Part shown: positions 1-5,543 of the stretch, one piece after another
How the letters are laid out: each line of letters begins with the position of its first letter
Position numbering within the stretch: position 1 is the stretch's first letter
Source: Rhodospirillales bacterium
GTDB lineage: Bacteria > Pseudomonadota > Alphaproteobacteria > Acetobacterales > Acetobacteraceae
Reading direction: 5' to 3'
Assembly (NCBI GenBank): GCA_028866335.1
Contig: JAGWIL010000040.1
Location: forward strand, 1 to 10,466
Length of the DNA: 10,466 nucleotides
Translations under genes and position numbers: made by a program
The notes under the pieces: model-generated
Database searches by the model: none
What the model saw: only the letters and a program-made list of their open reading frames with translations
What the model was told of the DNA's origin: nothing

Positions 1-165
1 CTGTTGGCAGTGCAGGCGTTGGGCGTGGCGGTGACCATTCTTTATTGCGCGGCGGTGAGCTGCGGGCTGTTGAAGATAACGGACCTGCTTGTGGGGCTGC
101 GCGTGACCAAGGAAGAAGAACGCGAGGGGCTGGATATCGTGCTGCACGGGGAACAGATTTTTTAA
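1..165 (+). CDS. amt: Ammonium transporter, C-terminal end (partial)
   Basis: This is the 3' end of a gene that starts left of the window; 54 residues and a TAA stop are visible. The reading frame gives the last transmembrane stretch (about residues 1-30 of the visible part), followed by the cytoplasmic tail GLRVTKEEEREGLDIVLHGE, ending QIF. That tail, with its E-rich run and the GLDIVLHGE block, is characteristic of the AmtB/Amt (Amt/MEP/Rh) family. These trimeric inner-membrane channels take up ammonium, and in the family the tail contacts the PII protein GlnK. The gene ends 20 nt before a strong palindromic terminator and converges on the liv operon. No glnK is visible, but it could lie upstream outside the window. 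The family call is confident from the tail alone; specificity beyond ammonium transport cannot be judged from this fragment. Confidence 0.93.
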   Translation: MLAVQALGVAVTILYCAAVSCGLLKITDLLVGLRVTKEEEREGLDIVLHGEQIF

Positions 166-185
166 ACTTTACAGGCTTTACCAAC

Positions 186-215
186 AAAAAAGCCCGGCAA
201 TTGCCGGGCTTTTTT
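186..215. terminator. Bidirectional rho-independent terminator between amt and livK
   Basis: A perfect 30-bp palindrome: six A, the arm GCCCGGCAA, its complement TTGCCGGGC, then six T. In RNA of either strand it forms a GC-rich stem with an AATT loop followed by a U run, so it can end both the rightward amt transcript (stop 20 nt away) and the leftward liv transcript (livK stop 15 nt away). Convergent placement fits a shared terminator. Confidence 0.95.
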
Positions 216-230
216 CATAACGGCGAAACC

Positions 231-1337
231 TTACGGCTTCAGCGCATACACTGCGTAATTTCCGTCGTGCCACTTGTAAACGGCATAGGCAGCGTTCACC
301 ACATCGCCCTTGGCGTCAAACGTAATCGGGCCCAGAACGCTGTTCCACGGCCCGCCGGATTTCAGCTCAGCGGCAACCTTTGTGGGGTCCGTGGTGCCAG
401 CCTTGGTGGCGGCTTCAGCCCAAACCTGCACGGTGGCGTAGGAATACAGCACATAGCCGGTTGGGTCTTCCTTGGCAGCGGCCAATTCGGCAACCACCTT
501 GGCGGCGGCAGGGTCTTTCTCAGCCGGCGGCGGGAAGGTCATCAACATGCCTTCAGCCGAGGAACCCGCAACCTGCCAGAGGGCGGAGGTTACCGCAGCA
601 TCTTCAGAGAAATATTGCGGTGTGAAGCCCTGGGTGGCACCCTCACGCATAATCAGGCCCATATCGGAATAATAGCCGCCCATGTAAACCAGGGTAATGC
701 CCTGCTCCTTCATGCGGGAGATCAGCGCGGAATAGTCTTTGTCGCCCGCAGTGTAAGAGGTGTTGTAGGCAACATCCACGCCCAGCTTTTTCAGGTTCAT
801 CCGCACCTGGTCGGCAATGCCCTTGCCGTAGGTGGAGTTATCGTCCAGCACCGCAATTTTGGCGGTGGGGAAATGCTTGGCGATATATTCCGCCGCCACC
901 AGGCCCTGCTGGTCATCCCGCCCGCAGGTGCGGAAAGTGTAGGGGCTGCCATTATCGGTATAAGCCGGGTTGGTGGAGGCCGGGGAGATTTGAATAATCC
1001 CGGCATCGGAATAGACCTTGCTGGCCGGAATGGAGGAGGCGGAGCAGAAATGTCCGTCCACCATCACCACACCATCAGAAACCAGCGTATTGGCGGCGGA
1101 AACAGCTTGTTTCGGGTCGCACGCATCGTCAACCGAGACAGAGTCGATCTGCTTGCCCAGCACGCCGCCAGCCTTGTTCAAATCGGCTACGGCAAGGTCG
1201 AAACCTGATTTCAACTGCACGCCAAACGCGGCATTAGAGCCGGTGAGAGGCCCGGCAACGCCGATTTTAACCTGGGCATGGGCCAGGCCGGTGCTAAGCG
1301 CCAGCAAGGCGGCTGTACCATAAAGAATGTTGCGCAA
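231..1337 (-). CDS. livK: Branched-chain amino acid ABC transporter, periplasmic substrate-binding protein
   Basis: Predicted 368 residues, close to the usual size of LivJ/LivK precursors. It captures leucine, isoleucine or valine (possibly other aliphatic amino acids) in the periplasm and delivers them to LivHM. A Sec signal peptide is clear: MRN, a hydrophobic core, and an AHA cleavage site, leaving a mature protein that begins QVKIGVAGPLTG. Mature Cys52 (DDACDPKQAV) and Cys77 (GHFCS) have the same 25-residue spacing as the disulfide of E. coli LIV-binding protein. The ligand-site stretches CS (77-78) and SPASTNPAY (97 on) are also kept. I chose the TTG start at 1337 because an AGGAG lies 6 nt upstream and the signal peptide begins there. 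An upstream in-frame TTG at 1406 would add 23 residues, including a QQQQ run, ahead of the signal peptide. It is the distal gene of the liv operon. Exact substrate is inferred. Confidence 0.93.
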   Translation of the reverse strand: MRNILYGTAALLALSTGLAHAQVKIGVAGPLTGSNAAFGVQLKSGFDLAVADLNKAGGVLGKQIDSVSVDDACDPKQAVSAANTLVSDGVVMVDGHFCSASSIPASKVYSDAGIIQISPASTNPAYTDNGSPYTFRTCGRDDQQGLVAAEYIAKHFPTAKIAVLDDNSTYGKGIADQVRMNLKKLGVDVAYNTSYTAGDKDYSALISRMKEQGITLVYMGGYYSDMGLIMREGATQGFTPQYFSEDAAVTSALWQVAGSSAEGMLMTFPPPAEKDPAAAKVVAELAAAKEDPTGYVLYSYATVQVWAEAATKAGTTDPTKVAAELKSGGPWNSVLGPITFDAKGDVVNAAYAVYKWHDGNYAVYALKP

Positions 1338-1343
1338 GTGAAG

Positions 1344-1348
1344 CTCCT
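1344..1348 (-). promoter_or_regulatory. Shine-Dalgarno of livK deciding a TTG start
   Basis: On the minus strand AGGAG sits 6 nt before TTG at 1337, preceded by an unstructured CAA-rich stretch. This is the best ribosome binding site in the operon and places the start at the beginning of the signal peptide rather than at the upstream TTG (1406). It fits the high expression a binding protein needs relative to its permease. Confidence 0.8.
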
Positions 1349-1366
1349 GTTGTTGTTGATGGGGAG

Positions 1367-1390
1367 TTTGGGAAAGAGTATGCGCCCAAA
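1367..1390 (-). repeat. Inverted repeat in the livF-livK intercistronic gap
   Basis: TTTGGG, 12 nt, CCCAAA: perfect 6-bp arms in the 65-nt spacer between the livF stop and the livK start. In the minus-strand mRNA it could form a modest hairpin upstream of the livK ribosome binding site. There is no T run after it, so it is not a standard terminator. It could mark a processing or stability point that uncouples livK from the permease genes, or be chance. Confidence 0.45.
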
Positions 1391-1402
1391 TTTTACGCCT
1401 TA

Positions 1403-2122
1403 TCAATGGCCGCCTTCCAGATAAGCGGCCTTAATTTCAGGCTTTGCGAGTAATTCAGCGCCAGTTCCCTGCATGGTAAGCACACCATTGACCAGAACAT
1501 AGGCGCGGTTGGCCAGCCGCAGCGCCTGGTTGGCATTCTGCTCCACCAGCAGCACGGTTAGCCCAGTTTCGCGGTTAAGGTCGCGGATGGCGCCGAAAAT
1601 CTGTTTTATCACCAAGGGTGCGAGGCCGAGGGAGGGTTCATCCAGCAGCAGCAGCTTCGGTTTGCTCATCAGCGCGCGGGCAATGGCCAGCATCTGCTGC
1701 TCCCCGCCGGAAAGGGTTCCCGCGCGTTGGGCGAAACGCTCTTCCAGGCGCGGGAACAGCGTGAACATCTTTTTCAAATTTGTATCGTAATCCTCATAGC
1801 CGATCACCTGCGCGCCCATCAGCAGGTTCTCCTCCACGCTCATGCGCGGAAAAATCCGCCGCCCCTCGGGTGATTGCGCGATGCCCTTGCGAGCGATCTG
1901 GTAGGAGGGCAGGGCCGTGATATCCTCGCCATAATACAGCACGCGGCCCATTTTGGCTTTCGGCTGGCCAAATATCGTCATCATCAACGTGGATTTGCCA
2001 GCACCGTTGGCACCGATCAGCGTGACGATCTCGTTTTCAGGCACCTCGATGGACACATCCCGCAGCGCCTGAATGGGGCCATAAAAACTGCTGACATTCT
2101 GCAATTCCAGCACATTGCTCAT
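1403..2122 (-). CDS. livF: Branched-chain amino acid ABC transporter, ATP-binding protein LivF
   Basis: Predicted 239 residues, the normal LivF length. It is one of two cytoplasmic ATPases that drive the LivHM permease. Visible motifs in order: Walker A GANGAGKS (37-44), the LivF-type block SPEGRRIFPRMSVEENL (84-100, with Q83 as the Q-loop glutamine), ABC signature LSGGEQQ (137-143) and Walker B LLLLDEP (157-163). At the H-loop position the protein has LLVEQN with Gln195 instead of His, which is usual for LivF rather than a defect. The start codon overlaps the livG stop by 4 nt (ATGA), with a GGAG 8 nt upstream inside livG, so translation is probably coupled. The LivF identity, as opposed to LivG, rests on the PEGRRIFPRMSVEENL block and the EQN H-loop. 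Confidence 0.96.
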   Translation of the reverse strand: MSNVLELQNVSSFYGPIQALRDVSIEVPENEIVTLIGANGAGKSTLMMTIFGQPKAKMGRVLYYGEDITALPSYQIARKGIAQSPEGRRIFPRMSVEENLLMGAQVIGYEDYDTNLKKMFTLFPRLEERFAQRAGTLSGGEQQMLAIARALMSKPKLLLLDEPSLGLAPLVIKQIFGAIRDLNRETGLTVLLVEQNANQALRLANRAYVLVNGVLTMQGTGAELLAKPEIKAAYLEGGH

Positions 2123-2946
2123 GCCACAATCTCCGCCACTGGCGCGTCGGGGTCGTCCTCATCGCCTTCGCCGAGATAAGCGGCGATCACGGCGGGGTTG
2201 GAACGGATTTCCAACGGCGTGCCGTCGGCGATTTTTTTGCCATGGTCCAGCACCACGATGTGGTCAGAGATTTTCATCACCACGCCCATGTCGTGTTCAA
2301 TCAGCAGCAGCGAGCACCCGCCATCGCGAATTTTCAATAACAGCTCGTTCAGCCCGGCGGATTCGCGCGGGTTTAAGCCAGCGGCGGGTTCATCCAGGCA
2401 GAGTAAGGCGGGTTCGGTGCACATGGCCCGGGCAATCTCCAGCCGCCGCTGCGCGCCATAGGGCAGGGCGCCCGCCGCATGGTCCGCGCGGTCCAGCAAA
2501 TCTGTCTGTTCCAGCCAGTGTATGGCAAGCTCCTTCGCCCGGCGCTCCGCCGCGCGGTAACCGCCAATGCCCAGCACGCCAAGCACGCCAAACCCGGTGG
2601 AGGATTGCAGCGCGTTATGCTGCGCCACCATCAGGTTTTCCAGCGCTGTCATGCCGCCAAACAGCCTTATGTTCTGGAAGGTGCGCGCCACCTTGCCTTT
2701 GCGGGCGATGGCATGGCCCGGCAGCTTTTCAAGCTGCACAATCTTCCCCACCTGTGGCGAGACGACGATGCTGCCCACCGTGGGTTTGTAAAACCCGGTG
2801 ATGCAGTTGAACAGCGTGGTTTTGCCCGCACCGTTGGGGCCGATCACGGCGGTGATATGCCCGCGCTCGGCCGAGAAGGAAACATCGTTCACGGCGGTAA
2901 GCCCACCGAAACGCATGGTAAGGTCTGTTACGGCAAGAATGGTCAT
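2119..2946 (-). CDS. livG: Branched-chain amino acid ABC transporter, ATP-binding protein LivG
   Basis: Predicted 275 residues, about 20 longer than E. coli LivG. It is the second ATPase of the transporter. Motifs: MRFGGLTAVNDVSF at the N terminus, Walker A GPNGAGKT (36-43), Q-loop Gln91 in RTFQNIRLF, a LivG-type signature LPYGAQRR (161-168) in place of canonical LSGGQ, Walker B LLCLDEPAAGLNP (181-193), and H-loop His218 in LLIEHDM. A Gly-rich stretch between about residues 112 and 135 (GFGVLGVLGIGGYRAAERRA) falls at the variable insertion of the LivG family. The C-terminal tail (about 257-275) is acidic and D/E-rich. The start is 3 nt after the livM stop, and the stop overlaps livF by 4 nt. 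Confidence 0.96.
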   Translation of the reverse strand: MTILAVTDLTMRFGGLTAVNDVSFSAERGHITAVIGPNGAGKTTLFNCITGFYKPTVGSIVVSPQVGKIVQLEKLPGHAIARKGKVARTFQNIRLFGGMTALENLMVAQHNALQSSTGFGVLGVLGIGGYRAAERRAKELAIHWLEQTDLLDRADHAAGALPYGAQRRLEIARAMCTEPALLCLDEPAAGLNPRESAGLNELLLKIRDGGCSLLLIEHDMGVVMKISDHIVVLDHGKKIADGTPLEIRSNPAVIAAYLGEGDEDDPDAPVAEIVA

Positions 2947-2949
2947 GGC

Positions 2950-4230
2950 TCAGCCTTTGCCTTCCGCGCGCAATTCCCCGCCGATGGCGACGGGTTTTTT
3001 GCCCAGCAAAACAGTGGGGCGGCGGGTGGAGATGAAGCCGCGCGGGCGCACAACCATAATCAGCACAAGGGCGATGCCGAAAATGAGCATGCGGTAGATC
3101 TGCAAGGATTGCAGCATCTGCGGCACGCCGATCATCACGCAGGCCGCCAGCACCACGCCAAGCTGGCTGCCCGCACCGCCCAGCACCACAATCGCCAGCA
3201 CGGTGGCGGATTCAATGAAGGTGAAGCTGTCCGGGCTGATGAAGCCCTGGCGGGCGGAGAAGAAGCATCCCGCGAAGCCGCCGAAAAACGCGCCGATGGC
3301 AAAGGCGGTGAGCTTGGTGTTCCGCACATTAATGCCAAGCGAGCGGCAGGCGATTTCATCTTCGCGCAGCGCCTCCCAGGCGCGGCCCAAAGGTTGCTTG
3401 CGCAGCCGCAGCGTTACCCAGTTGGTGAGCAGGGCAAGGCCGAGAATCACGTAATAGAGAAACGCGTCGCGCTGCCAGGGGGCGGGGTTTATACCGAAGA
3501 AACCGGCGAAGGTGCCCGGTCCACCAGCCATCGAGAAGCGCAGCCCGAACAGAGTTGGCTCGGGCATGCCCATCAGCCCGTTTGGCCCGCCGGTGAGCGA
3601 AACCCAGTTGGTGATGACAAGGCGGATGATTTCTCCAAACGCCAGGGTCACAATCGCCAGATAGTCGCCGCGCAGGCGCAGCACCGGAAAGCCCAGGCAC
3701 ATGCCCCAGAAGGCAGCCAGAATGCCCGCAATCGGCAGGCATTCCCAAAACCCCAGGCCGAACGTGGTGGAGATCAGCGCGAAAGAATAAGCACCGACGG
3801 CATAGAAGGCCACGTAACCAAGGTCCAGCAGTCCGGCCAGCCCCACCACAATGTTCAAGCCCCAGCCGAGCATCACATAGGTCATGATCAGCACGCCAAG
3901 GTCGATATAGGCGTTGGGTAGGCCGGGCAACATCGGCATCACCACGGCGAAAACCAGCAGCGCCGGGGCGATGAATTTGCCGGCTTTCTGAACCTGGGTG
4001 CCAAGCCCCAAGGCGATTTTCGCAGGGCGGTGGCGGCCCCAGGTGAGGACCAGCAGCCGTGCCGCGAAAACCGCGACAACCGCCAGCGCCAAGGCTTCCG
4101 GCCGGGTGGCTATGCCCAAATTTCCTGCATCGTTATCGCTAAGCCGCAACCCGATAAAGGGGCCGAAAATAAGCAGCGCGAAAAACCCTACCGAAGCCGC
4201 GTCTTTCAGGTCTTCCAGCAGGTTGCTCAT
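2950..4230 (-). CDS. livM: Branched-chain amino acid ABC transporter, permease LivM
   Basis: Predicted 426 residues, matching the usual long form of LivM. It is an inner-membrane permease that pairs with LivH. There are hydrophobic segments near residues 12-30, 45-63 and 88-106, then the conserved core: LGWGLNIVVGLAGLLDLGYVAFYAVGAY (about 121-148), the region around FPVLRLRGDYLAIVTLAFGEI (181-201) with NWVSLTGGPNGL (208-219), and several further spans to about residue 395. The cytoplasmic EAA-type coupling loop, which contacts the ATPases, is AWEALREDEIACRSLGI (284-300). The C-terminal tail is basic and soluble. The start overlaps the livH stop as ATGA, with only a weak Shine-Dalgarno (GAAAAAG), so coupling to livH is likely. 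Confidence 0.96.
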   Translation of the reverse strand: MSNLLEDLKDAASVGFFALLIFGPFIGLRLSDNDAGNLGIATRPEALALAVVAVFAARLLVLTWGRHRPAKIALGLGTQVQKAGKFIAPALLVFAVVMPMLPGLPNAYIDLGVLIMTYVMLGWGLNIVVGLAGLLDLGYVAFYAVGAYSFALISTTFGLGFWECLPIAGILAAFWGMCLGFPVLRLRGDYLAIVTLAFGEIIRLVITNWVSLTGGPNGLMGMPEPTLFGLRFSMAGGPGTFAGFFGINPAPWQRDAFLYYVILGLALLTNWVTLRLRKQPLGRAWEALREDEIACRSLGINVRNTKLTAFAIGAFFGGFAGCFFSARQGFISPDSFTFIESATVLAIVVLGGAGSQLGVVLAACVMIGVPQMLQSLQIYRMLIFGIALVLIMVVRPRGFISTRRPTVLLGKKPVAIGGELRAEGKG

Positions 4231-5135
4231 ACTTTTTCAACTTCGTGGCGGCCGAGCAATCCGCTGGGCATGAACATGAGCACGATGGCGAGGATGGAAT
4301 ACACCGCGACATCTTTATACGCCACGGTGGCATAGCCAGACCAGAACGCCTCGATAAGCCCGATGAGCAAGCCCCCCAGCACGGCCCCGGGCAGAGAGCC
4401 AATGCCCCCCAGCACCGCCGCGGTGAAGGCTTTAATGCCGGCGTTAAAGCCGATGTAAAAATCGATCACCCCGTAATACAGCAGGAACATAACCCCCGCG
4501 AACGCCGCTAGCGCCGAGCCGATCATGAAGGTGACAGAGATGGTGCGGTTGGTGTCTATCCCCAGCAGGGCCGCCATTTTGGCGTCCTGTTCCACAGCGC
4601 GCATGGCGCGGCCCAGCGGCGTTTTGGTAACAAGGTAAGTAAATGCCGCCAGCAGGGCCAAGGTAACGGCGATAATGGCCATCTGCATCCAGGAAAGCTG
4701 CACCACGAAGCCATTTTCGTTCATCAGGGTTATGCCGCCAGGAAGCAGGTTCGGAATGGCGCGTTCCAGCGCGCCCTGGCTCACCTGCACATAGTTCTCC
4801 AGCAGAATGGACATGCCAATGGCTGAGATAAGCGGCGCCAGGCGGAAGGAGCCGCGCAGCGGCCGGTAGGCCACACGCTCTATCGCAAAGCCATAAACAG
4901 CACAGATAAAGGCCGAGAACACGAAAGCCGCCAGCAGCGCCAAAGGCACCGAGGTAAGGCCGGTGAGTGCCGTGATAACGAAAATGCCGACAAAAGCGCC
5001 AATCATGAACACATCGCCATGGGCAAAATTGATCATGCCGATGATGCCGTAAACCATGGTATAGCCAACGGCGATCAAACCGTAGATCATCCCCAGGGTC
5101 AGCCCATTTACGAGTTGCTGTAAGGCATATGCCAT
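4227..5135 (-). CDS. livH: Branched-chain amino acid ABC transporter, permease LivH
   Basis: Predicted 302 residues, typical for LivH. It forms the inner-membrane channel with LivM. The N terminus carries the family block LVNGLTLGMIYGLIAVGYTMVYGIIGMINFAHGD (about 8-41). Further hydrophobic spans follow around 45-85, 98-115, 150-170 and 200-290. The EAA-type coupling loop is AMRAVEQDAKMAALLGID (177-194). This is the first gene of the liv operon: ATG at 5135 has AAGGAG 5 nt upstream (5141-5146 on the plus strand) and a candidate promoter just before it. The 3' end overlaps livM by 4 nt. Confidence 0.97.
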   Translation of the reverse strand: MAYALQQLVNGLTLGMIYGLIAVGYTMVYGIIGMINFAHGDVFMIGAFVGIFVITALTGLTSVPLALLAAFVFSAFICAVYGFAIERVAYRPLRGSFRLAPLISAIGMSILLENYVQVSQGALERAIPNLLPGGITLMNENGFVVQLSWMQMAIIAVTLALLAAFTYLVTKTPLGRAMRAVEQDAKMAALLGIDTNRTISVTFMIGSALAAFAGVMFLLYYGVIDFYIGFNAGIKAFTAAVLGGIGSLPGAVLGGLLIGLIEAFWSGYATVAYKDVAVYSILAIVLMFMPSGLLGRHEVEKV

Positions 5136-5166
5136 GGAATCTCCTTGCCGCGAGCCCTATGAGTGC

Positions 5167-5195
5167 ATAGGATATTACTAATGCATTAGCGTCAA
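5167..5195 (-). promoter_or_regulatory. Candidate sigma-70-type promoter of the livHMGFK operon
   Basis: On the minus strand TTGACG (5195-5190) is followed by a 17-nt spacer and TCCTAT (5172-5167). The -35 is close to consensus and the -10 is weak. Transcription would start near 5160, giving a leader of about 25 nt that contains the livH AAGGAG. A 12-bp palindrome sits inside the spacer. A weak -10 overlapped by an operator-like site would suit regulation, but no start site has been mapped. Confidence 0.55.
5178..5189. promoter_or_regulatory. 12-bp perfect palindrome CTAATGCATTAG, possible operator
   Basis: The palindrome lies directly against the -35 hexamer and inside the spacer of the candidate livH promoter, where a bound protein would block RNA polymerase. 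The binding protein is not identifiable from sequence; Lrp/AsnC-type or nitrogen regulators would be plausible for this operon, but no specific consensus is matched. Confidence 0.45.
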
Positions 5196-5213
5196 TGCCT
5201 TATTACTTGGCAT
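5195..5213. promoter_or_regulatory. Inverted repeat ATGCC-N9-GGCAT, possible activator site
   Basis: Two perfect 5-bp arms separated by 9 AT-rich bases. It touches the candidate livH -35 on one side and ends 6 bp before the candidate rightward -35 at 5220. The spacing and AT-rich centre resemble LysR-type binding sites, but the arms are short and no regulator gene lies next to it. Confidence 0.35.
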
Positions 5214-5219
5214 GTTTTT

Positions 5220-5247
5220 TTGAGTTCGTTGTAATTTGTCGTATAAT
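5220..5247 (+). promoter_or_regulatory. Candidate rightward promoter toward tRNA-Lys
   Basis: TTGAGT (5220-5225), 16-nt spacer, and a perfect TATAAT (5242-5247). Transcription would begin near 5254 and run about 175 nt before the tRNA 5' end at 5429. It is the only strong rightward promoter match I see ahead of the tRNA. The long leader is unusual for a single tRNA gene, so it may instead drive an unrecognised short RNA, or the true tRNA promoter may be a weaker one closer in. Confidence 0.5.
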
Positions 5248-5253
5248 GCAGCA

Positions 5254-5428
5254 AAAATTACCGATGCCGCCAAAAATTTAGGCGCTGCGATTGGCTGTCT
5301 GCTAATCTTAAGCGCAACGCCTCTAGCCGGGCGTAACCGCATGGCAAGAGGAATAATTTCCCTCAAGGGCTTTTCTTTATGCGCCATGGCGGTTATAGGG
5401 GCCGCCAGCCATGCAATGCATGACAGAT
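5254..5428 (+). other. Non-coding leader between the rightward promoter and tRNA-Lys
   Basis: No convincing gene is present. Short open frames here either run into the tRNA or lack a ribosome binding site. Visible structure: a 10-bp palindrome CGCCATGGCG (5382-5391), and a hairpin TGGCGG/CCGCCA (5387-5392 with 5402-5407, 9-nt loop) that ends about 20 nt before the tRNA. These may be processing structures in a tRNA precursor or chance. The rest shows nothing I can name. Confidence 0.4.
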
Positions 5429-5504
5429 GGGTGCTTAGCTCAGTTGGTAGAGCAGCTGACTCTTAATCAGCTTGTCGTAGGTTCGATCCCTACAGCACCC
5501 ACCA
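5429..5504 (+). tRNA. tRNA-Lys (anticodon CTT)
   Basis: A 76-nt cloverleaf folds completely. The acceptor stem is GGGTGCT (5429-5435) with AGCACCC (5494-5500), discriminator A5501, and CCA encoded at 5502-5504. The D arm is GCTCAGTTGGTAGAGC (5438-5453). The anticodon stem is GCTGA/TCAGC with loop CTCTTAA, giving anticodon CTT (5462-5464), which reads AAG lysine codons. The T arm is GTAGG-TTCGATC-CCTAC (5477-5493). Its 3' side faces the end of the leftward GT-C-type gene with only 39 bp between them. I see no T-rich terminator there and no duplicated 3' tRNA end, so there is no direct sign that this tRNA served as an integration site. Confidence 0.98.
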
Positions 5505-5543
5505 AATTCTCCAGCGCGGTTATATTTCACGCGGCCCCAGGCT

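Noticed and set aside
45..1208. 387-codon rightward open frame opposite livK
   Set aside because: It runs through the palindromic terminator and antisense to a convincing binding protein; its composition is that of a shadow frame.
1338..1406. Longer livK from the TTG at 1406
   Set aside because: It would put 23 residues before the signal peptide and overlap the livF stop, while the TTG at 1337 has AGGAG at ideal spacing.
2479..3921. 480-codon rightward open frame opposite livG and livM
   Set aside because: It is a GC-driven antisense shadow rich in H, Q, R and G; the opposite strand encodes clear LivG and LivM with all motifs.
5178..5387. Leftward 69-codon open frame upstream of livH
   Set aside because: It has no Shine-Dalgarno, overlaps the candidate livH promoter and both palindromes, and shows no recognisable protein pattern.
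5236..5466. Rightward 76-codon open frame upstream of and into the tRNA
   Set aside because: It starts inside the candidate promoter, has no ribosome binding site and stops within the tRNA anticodon loop.
5429..5543. tRNA-Lys as an attachment site for an integrated element
   Set aside because: No integrase is present and I found no second copy of the tRNA 3' end within the window; adjacency to one lower-GC gene is not enough.
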